From VFKU01 sp964620045 (GTDB lineage: Bacteria > Hydrogenedentota > Hydrogenedentia > Hydrogenedentales > GCA-2746185), in the NCBI GenBank assembly GCA_964620045.1, contig CAZUJL010000001.1, forward strand, positions 434,001 through 498,000: 64,000 nt of DNA. The letters are read 5' to 3'. The position numbers and the translations under genes are program-made. Within the stretch, counting starts at the first letter, position 1; every line of letters begins with the position of its first letter. The notes under the pieces are model-generated. The model saw nothing but the letters and a program-made list of their open reading frames with translations. It was not told the origin of the DNA and made no database searches. This document shows, piece by piece, positions 59,426-64,000 of this stretch.

Positions 59426-59888
59426 CCTGAACGATAAATATCCCGATGTGGTGCAGATTCCCGAACCGATGTTCGGGGATTTCGGCGGGAATGTGATGTT
59501 TTCCGGGCCGATCGCCACGGTGAAGACCTTTGAAGACAACACGCACGTGCGCGCGATGCTGGAGACGCCGGGCAAGGGGCGCGTGCTGGTGGTGGACGGC
59601 GGCGGTTCGATGCGGTGCGCGCTGCTGGGCGACAACCTCGCGCAGCTCGCGATCGACAACGGCTGGACGGGCGTGGTGATCAACGGCTGCCTGCGCGACT
59701 CGGAAACGATCGGCGAGATGGCGGTCGGCGTGAAGGCGCTGGGCGTGCATCCGCGGAAGAGCCTGAAGAAAAACTACGGGTGGACGGACGTGCCGGTCAC
59801 GTTTGGCGGCGTCACGTTTACGCCGGGGCACTACTTGTACGCGGACATGGACGGGATCGTCGTCGCGCCGCAGGCGCTCAGCTTGTAA
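59412..59888 (+). CDS. RraA family protein
   Basis: A 158-residue trimeric RraA-fold protein. DGGGSMRCALLGDNLAQLAI and GWTGVVINGCLRDSETIGEM are the family signatures. RraA proper inhibits RNase E; relatives are 4-hydroxy-4-methyl-2-oxoglutarate aldolases, and the Arg-Asp pair in NGCLRDSE is used in aldolase activity. Without neighbours of either pathway the role is open. It overlaps the lipoprotein gene and is convergent with the kinase gene 6 bp on. Confidence 0.85.
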   Translation: MKTTDLNDKYPDVVQIPEPMFGDFGGNVMFSGPIATVKTFEDNTHVRAMLETPGKGRVLVVDGGGSMRCALLGDNLAQLAIDNGWTGVVINGCLRDSETIGEMAVGVKALGVHPRKSLKKNYGWTDVPVTFGGVTFTPGHYLYADMDGIVVAPQALSL

Positions 59889-59894
59889 CAGCGA

Positions 59895-62069
59895 TCAGTC
59901 GGAACTGATCGGCGTCTGCATCATCACGGTTGCGCCCTTGTCGCCGGCGCCGCTTTCGAAGACCTTCCACCAGGCGGCGGCTTCGTCGTTGGTCCACCGG
60001 TTCGCGCTGGCGCAGCGGCCGAGCGCATCGGCCAGGGCCGCGGCGGATTGCGGACGGCCGTCGAGCGCTTTAGACAAACACGCCATCAGCACCGCCTCGA
60101 GATCCGCGTCGATCGGCCTGCCAATCCGTTGCGACGGCGGAACGACGGCCTCGTTGAGTTGTTGTTGCACGATCTGGGCGATCGACGAACCTTCGAATAT
60201 GGTCTTGCCCGTGAGCAGGAAATACCCCACGGCGCCGACAGCGTACAGGTCGCTGCGCGGATCGATATCGTCGGGATTTACGATCGCTTCCGGCGCGAGA
60301 TACATTGGCGTGCCCGCCCAGGAGCCTACGGCGGTGAGCGCCGTGGCGGACTTGGCGTCGAGGGCCTTGACCAGGCCGAAGTCGAGCACTTTGACGAAGT
60401 CGTACATGCCCGCGCGCTGGGTGAGCATGAGGTTTGCCGGCTTGATGTCGCGGTGCACGAGCCCCTTGCTGTGCGCCTCGGCGAGAGAGCCGCAGATTTG
60501 CCGCAGGACATGCACGACGCGCGCCTCGGGCATGGTGCCGTGCTTGGTCACCGCCGATTCGAGATCGATGCCTTCGAGCAGCTCCATCGCGAAGTAAAAG
60601 ACGCCTTCGGGCGTGCGGCCGTAGTCGTAGACCGTGATCGTGTTCGGGTGATTGAGCTGGCTCGTGAGCCGCACTTCGCGCTCGAACCGCGCGATGCTGT
60701 CGGAGGAGGTCTTCTCCACATTGAGCAGCTTGACCGCGGTCGGGCGGCGCAGCATTTCATGGTTGGCGCGGTAGACCACGCCCATGCCGCCGGCACCGAG
60801 TTTTTCGCCGATCGCATATTGGCCGAGTTTCTTCGCCTCGAGCACCGCCTTGCGCGCCGCGCGGTTGAGGCGGGAGACGACCAGCGTAAACACGAAGATG
60901 GCGATCGCGGCGACGCCGATGAGCGCGTACAAGGCCCAGAAAATTTTGCGCAGGATGTAGATTGAGCGGAAGGCCTCGGCCGTGTCGATCTCGGTCGCCA
61001 TGCCGTATTGCTGCTCGGGCAGCCACATCCACGCGCCGACGACTTCCACGCCGCGGTAGTCGCGATAGCCGTCGACGTCCGATCCGGACTTTTCGGCCAT
61101 CAGGTCCTGCGCCATGCGCGTGAACGGTTGCTCGGTGCGCCGCAGTTCGGGGCGTACGCTGCCGCGCATGTCCACGCCGGGGTCGCGCAGTTCGAGTGTG
61201 AGAATGGATTGCGTCGACGCGTCGTCGGTGAGCAGACCAATCTGCTTGAGTTCGTCGTCGAAGCGGCTTTGCGAGAGCATCAAGCCTTCTTTGCTGACCG
61301 CGTAGGTCTCCCCCGATTCGCCGGTGCGCGCGATGCTCAAGACGCGCGTGAAATCGGCGTCGGGGCGAATGCGAATGGCGATCACCGCGATCTGATTTCC
61401 GCCGGAATCGTGCATTGGCGCGGTCACAAACATGGTCGGCACACCCGAGTGGACCTGGCCTGTGACGTCGGCGAGCAGCACCACGCTCTTGAACGGCGGC
61501 GACACCGTAATTCGCCCGGCGAGCACGCGTGGAAGCCATCCGGTATCCGTGGAGTACGGCCGATCGCCGATGGTGTATTCGGCATCGCTGGCCAGCACTC
61601 GACCGGTCATATCGAATACGGCAAAGCCCGTATAGTCCTCGCGCCGCCATACGCCGTTGAAATAATCGTGCAATTGGGCCTGCGCCGGGGCGTTCATGAG
61701 GCCAATTGCGGTTTCCGGCTCGCGCGCGGCAACAGCCAACAGCGCGGTGATGGGATCGCGCAACGTGATGTCGCGCGAGATCGTGTCGAGATACCGTTTT
61801 TGTTCGGCGAGCCAGATCTGGATCGCGGCGTTTTCGGCCTGGAGGATGGTGGTGAGTTGGTCGCGGAGATTCTCTTTCAACGGGCGCTCGATCGCGCGAC
61901 GCATCCACACGCCCAGCACGGTCATGAGCACGAGCGCGATAATCGGCCACACCCACAATTGTTTGCGAAACAGCATCGCCGTGGTGCGCGCCGAGCGGGA
62001 AAGCACGCTGGAGGCCGCGCGGACGCGGCTTTGGCTCTTCGAAGTGCCTGAGGCTTTGCTGTCGGTCAT
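59895..62069 (-). CDS. Ser/Thr protein kinase with N-terminal periplasmic Cache sensor
   Basis: A 724-residue protein. A cytoplasmic N-terminus and membrane helix (about 39-56) are followed by a Cache-type periplasmic domain to about residue 370 and a second helix. A Hanks-type kinase lies at about 415-680. It has the glycine loop GAGGMGVVY, VHRDIKPANLM (near 538), LDFGLVKAL, and an APE-like PMYLAPEAI. All catalytic residues appear present. Unlike PknB-type kinases, the sensor is N-terminal, like a chemoreceptor's. It is convergent with rraA and divergent from the DinB gene. The ATG at 62069 was selected; the frame is open to 62165. Confidence 0.9.
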   Translation of the reverse strand: MTDSKASGTSKSQSRVRAASSVLSRSARTTAMLFRKQLWVWPIIALVLMTVLGVWMRRAIERPLKENLRDQLTTILQAENAAIQIWLAEQKRYLDTISRDITLRDPITALLAVAAREPETAIGLMNAPAQAQLHDYFNGVWRREDYTGFAVFDMTGRVLASDAEYTIGDRPYSTDTGWLPRVLAGRITVSPPFKSVVLLADVTGQVHSGVPTMFVTAPMHDSGGNQIAVIAIRIRPDADFTRVLSIARTGESGETYAVSKEGLMLSQSRFDDELKQIGLLTDDASTQSILTLELRDPGVDMRGSVRPELRRTEQPFTRMAQDLMAEKSGSDVDGYRDYRGVEVVGAWMWLPEQQYGMATEIDTAEAFRSIYILRKIFWALYALIGVAAIAIFVFTLVVSRLNRAARKAVLEAKKLGQYAIGEKLGAGGMGVVYRANHEMLRRPTAVKLLNVEKTSSDSIARFEREVRLTSQLNHPNTITVYDYGRTPEGVFYFAMELLEGIDLESAVTKHGTMPEARVVHVLRQICGSLAEAHSKGLVHRDIKPANLMLTQRAGMYDFVKVLDFGLVKALDAKSATALTAVGSWAGTPMYLAPEAIVNPDDIDPRSDLYAVGAVGYFLLTGKTIFEGSSIAQIVQQQLNEAVVPPSQRIGRPIDADLEAVLMACLSKALDGRPQSAAALADALGRCASANRWTNDEAAAWWKVFESGAGDKGATVMMQTPISSD

Positions 62070-62179
62070 GATGATGGCGGATTTGCCGGCCCCGATTCTT
62101 TCAGAATAATGGCGGGCGCACAACTCGCGCGGCGGGGCAGATGCGCATGCGCGCTTTAAGGACAACCGGAGGATGGTCC

Positions 62180-62716
62180 ATGTCGAATGAAAATCCGCTG
62201 CACTCGGGCGCCACGCCCGCCTATGCCGACGCCATGCTGAAGTATCTGGGCAACCGCGAACCGATGGAAGTATTCGCGGCGACGCCGGGGGATGTGCGCA
62301 AGGCGGTGGCGGGGCTGTCGACCAAGCAAGTGCAGACGCCGGAAGCGCCGGGCAAGTGGAGCGTGGCGGGCGTTATCCAGCATTTGGTCGACGTCGAGAT
62401 CACGCTTGGGCTGCGGTATCGGCGTGTGCTCGCGCAACCGGGGAAGAGCATTCCGGCGATCGATCAGGACGCGCTCGCCGCGGCGACGGACTATAACCAC
62501 GCCGATGTGCCGGGCGGCCTCGACGACTTCGAGGCGATCCGCCGCGCGAACCTTCGCTTCCTGCGCAAGCTGACCTCGGCGCAGATGGAATCGTGGGGCA
62601 TCCACGAGGAGCGTGGCCGCGAGACGCTGGCACACATGGTGCGACTGTACGCCGCGCACGACTGCTACCACCTCTATCAGATCGAGCGCATCAAAAAGGC
62701 GATCGGCGCGGCGTGA
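62180..62716 (+). CDS. DinB-like (DUF664/YfiT) metalloprotein
   Basis: A 178-residue four-helix DinB-fold protein. GGAGGAT precedes the ATG. The metal-binding His triad is visible as IQHLVDVEI (first His near residue 68) and HDCYHLYQ near the end (HxxxH). Relatives are thiol transferases or damage-inducible proteins of unknown activity. It is soluble. It ends 1 bp before the convergent MBL gene's stop. Confidence 0.85.
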   Translation: MSNENPLHSGATPAYADAMLKYLGNREPMEVFAATPGDVRKAVAGLSTKQVQTPEAPGKWSVAGVIQHLVDVEITLGLRYRRVLAQPGKSIPAIDQDALAAATDYNHADVPGGLDDFEAIRRANLRFLRKLTSAQMESWGIHEERGRETLAHMVRLYAAHDCYHLYQIERIKKAIGAA

Positions 62717-62717
62717 A

Positions 62718-64000
62718 TTATTTGTAATCGGGTAGTGTCGCGCCGAGCTGCATCGCGCTGGTCATAAAATAATTTCGGGCATTCGCGCTGATCTGCTGAC
62801 GGCCGATCGCGATCAAGGCCTCGCCTTTGACGGTTTTTGCCGCGGCGCTGTTTGGATCGAGCGCGAGCACGTGATCCGCCAATTCCGCCGCCCACTGGAA
62901 ATCGTCGGCCGCGATAGCGGCCTGCGCCTTTTCGAGCAACTTGTCCGCGCCGCCGGCCATGTCCGCCATACGCTGTGCGCGCTGCTCCGGCGCAAGCGGG
63001 AAGAGGTTTGTCGCGTTGCCGTCGAACCAGCCGAGATTGCCTGCAAAAATGGAACGGACGGCCCAGGGGATCGTTCCGTAGAACTCCTGCAGGTGCGGCT
63101 TCGCGGCGAGGTCGTCCGGCAGTTTCACTTCTTGCACGAGTTGGTCGGGGGTCAGCCCGCGGTTCATGCCGGCGATGGTCTGCATATACACACTATGGAT
63201 GGCGTCTCGGTAATCCGTGAGCACTTCCTTGATGTGCGCGGCGCCGGTGAGCGGGCGCGTGTGGCTGGGCACGAGGAATTCCGGGCCTTCGGCGATCATC
63301 AGATCGACGCTGTCGCGCCACTTGCGCACGTCGCGGTACGGCGTGCCGCGGATCGCGTACAAATTCGGGAACGCGAGGTAGTAGTTGTCCGCCGCGCAGA
63401 GCACTTTCTTCTCGGGCAGCCACACGTAAATCTGGTCGTCCGTTTCGCCGGGGGCGTGGACGAGTTTCATCTTCACGCCAGCAACCGTGACGTCGAGGAC
63501 ATCGGAGAAGGTCTGCGTGGGCGGCAGGTAGCTCAGCGCGCCGCCTTGGTCAAGCACGAGCTTCAGTCCAATGCCGGAGTTCGGCCGGTTCGCGTCGGGC
63601 AACAGCGCGCCGAACTGGCGCAGGTTGCGCGGGCGCATCGCGTTGCCGACTTCGGCGTTGCTTTGCTGGATGAGCGTTTCGAGCAGATCGTGCGCGTAAA
63701 TGGCGGGCGCGCCACCGGCGGCGAAGACTTCGGCGCCGTTGATGTGGTCGTAGTGGTTGTGGGTGTAGACGATCGCCTTGACAGGTTTGGTCGTGAGCTT
63801 GTCGAACTCGGCCTTGATCGCGCGCGCGGCGGCTTTGCTTTCGGTGGTGTCGACGATGATGACGCCGTCGGTCCCTTCAATCAGGATGGAATTCGCGAGC
63901 GCGTAGCCCACGGCGACCCATACGCCGTCGGTGACTTTGATGATCTCCTGCCGGAACTCGTCGGAATGCGCGATGAGCTTTTCTTCGTTGGATTGTTGCG
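62718..64000 (-). CDS. Alkyl sulfatase-like metallo-beta-lactamase hydrolase (runs off right edge)
   Basis: The frame is open to the window edge, with codons before 63911 reading QQSNEEKLIAHSDEFRQEII, so the gene continues upstream. Over 427 residues are visible. The MBL zinc motif is THNHYDHINGAE (HxHxDH), then MKLVHAPGETDDQIYVWLPE and a later H in SHTRPLTGAAH. The C-terminal DMAGGADKLLEKAQAAIAAD region is the alkyl sulfatase dimerisation domain. BDS1/SdsA-type enzymes cleave alkyl sulfate esters. A signal peptide would lie outside the window. The convergent DinB gene is 1 bp away. Confidence 0.88.
   Translation of the reverse strand, partial: QQSNEEKLIAHSDEFRQEIIKVTDGVWVAVGYALANSILIEGTDGVIIVDTTESKAAARAIKAEFDKLTTKPVKAIVYTHNHYDHINGAEVFAAGGAPAIYAHDLLETLIQQSNAEVGNAMRPRNLRQFGALLPDANRPNSGIGLKLVLDQGGALSYLPPTQTFSDVLDVTVAGVKMKLVHAPGETDDQIYVWLPEKKVLCAADNYYLAFPNLYAIRGTPYRDVRKWRDSVDLMIAEGPEFLVPSHTRPLTGAAHIKEVLTDYRDAIHSVYMQTIAGMNRGLTPDQLVQEVKLPDDLAAKPHLQEFYGTIPWAVRSIFAGNLGWFDGNATNLFPLAPEQRAQRMADMAGGADKLLEKAQAAIAADDFQWAAELADHVLALDPNSAAAKTVKGEALIAIGRQQISANARNYFMTSAMQLGATLPDYK

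Noticed and set aside
1..64000. tRNA, rRNA, CRISPR arrays, prophage or insertion sequences with transposases
   Set aside because: None was seen on either strand; no repeat-spacer pattern and no transposase or integrase motifs in the translated frames.

Overview
The window is about 64 kb of high-GC bacterial chromosome (arms rich in CG-ending codons, genes densely packed on both strands). No rRNA, tRNA, prophage, transposase or CRISPR array was seen. The gene content points to a free-living Gram-negative organism with an outer membrane: a PagL-like lipid A deacylase, a Kdo/WaaP-like kinase, lipoproteins, Tat-exported oxidoreductases and a periplasmic PQQ dehydrogenase. The abundance of Gfo/Idh/MocA oxidoreductases, DUF1080 and PmoA-like (DUF6807) proteins and xylose-isomerase-like TIM barrels is typical of Hydrogenedentota, Planctomycetota and their relatives. 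That assignment is inference, because no marker rRNA is present.

Layout. 0-2 kb: the start of a thiolase gene running off the left edge, and a GT2-methyltransferase fusion. 2-15.5 kb: a sugar-catabolism region with two sugar-phosphate isomerase/epimerases, a GyrI-like protein, two Gfo/Idh/MocA dehydrogenases (one Tat-exported), an SSS symporter, two PmoA-like proteins and a DUF1080 fusion. It also carries a cold-shock gene, a FAD monooxygenase, a small kinase-like protein and an enoyl-CoA hydratase. 15.5-25.6 kb: HTH and DUF3500 proteins, an acyltransferase, a c-di-AMP riboswitch ahead of a KimA-like K+ importer, serC, a GlmU-like bifunctional enzyme, and a long coiled-coil protein ending in an MshEN (c-di-GMP-type) domain. 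25.6-41 kb: an M16 protease, PagL, PilZ, an orphan ABC permease, NAD kinase, dCTP deaminase, NrdR beside a degenerate NrdD-like protein, a PQQ dehydrogenase, a methyltransferase and a Cache/adenylate cyclase. 41-45.6 kb: two DUF4173 membrane proteins, a winged-helix regulator and another membrane protein. 45.7-49.2 kb: guaB and guaA, split by a GxxExxY gene lying inside a near-perfect 29-bp inverted repeat. 49.3-53.1 kb: a tandem pair of zinc-ribbon membrane proteins and an AT-richer HigB/HigA-IrrE toxin-antitoxin pair. 53.2-64 kb: an acyl-CoA carboxyltransferase, MsrB-MsrA, a DMT transporter, paired lipoproteins, RraA, a Cache Ser/Thr kinase, DinB, and an alkyl-sulfatase-like MBL hydrolase running off the right edge.

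Regulatory logic visible in the sequence. The promoters of the thiolase and enoyl-CoA hydratase genes share a palindrome over the -10 box, which suggests one fatty-acid-type regulon. A 17-bp palindrome of the ACTTT...AAAGT type lies upstream of three transcription units around the winged-helix regulator at 44.5-44.8 kb, which suggests an autoregulated local regulon. A canonical promoter, c-di-AMP aptamer and Shine-Dalgarno hairpin precede the K+ importer. Possible c-di-GMP (MshEN, PilZ) and cAMP (cyclase) components also occur. The findings most worth following up are the NrdD-like protein without a glycyl-radical site, the GxxExxY cassette in guaBA, and the two shared-operator regulons.
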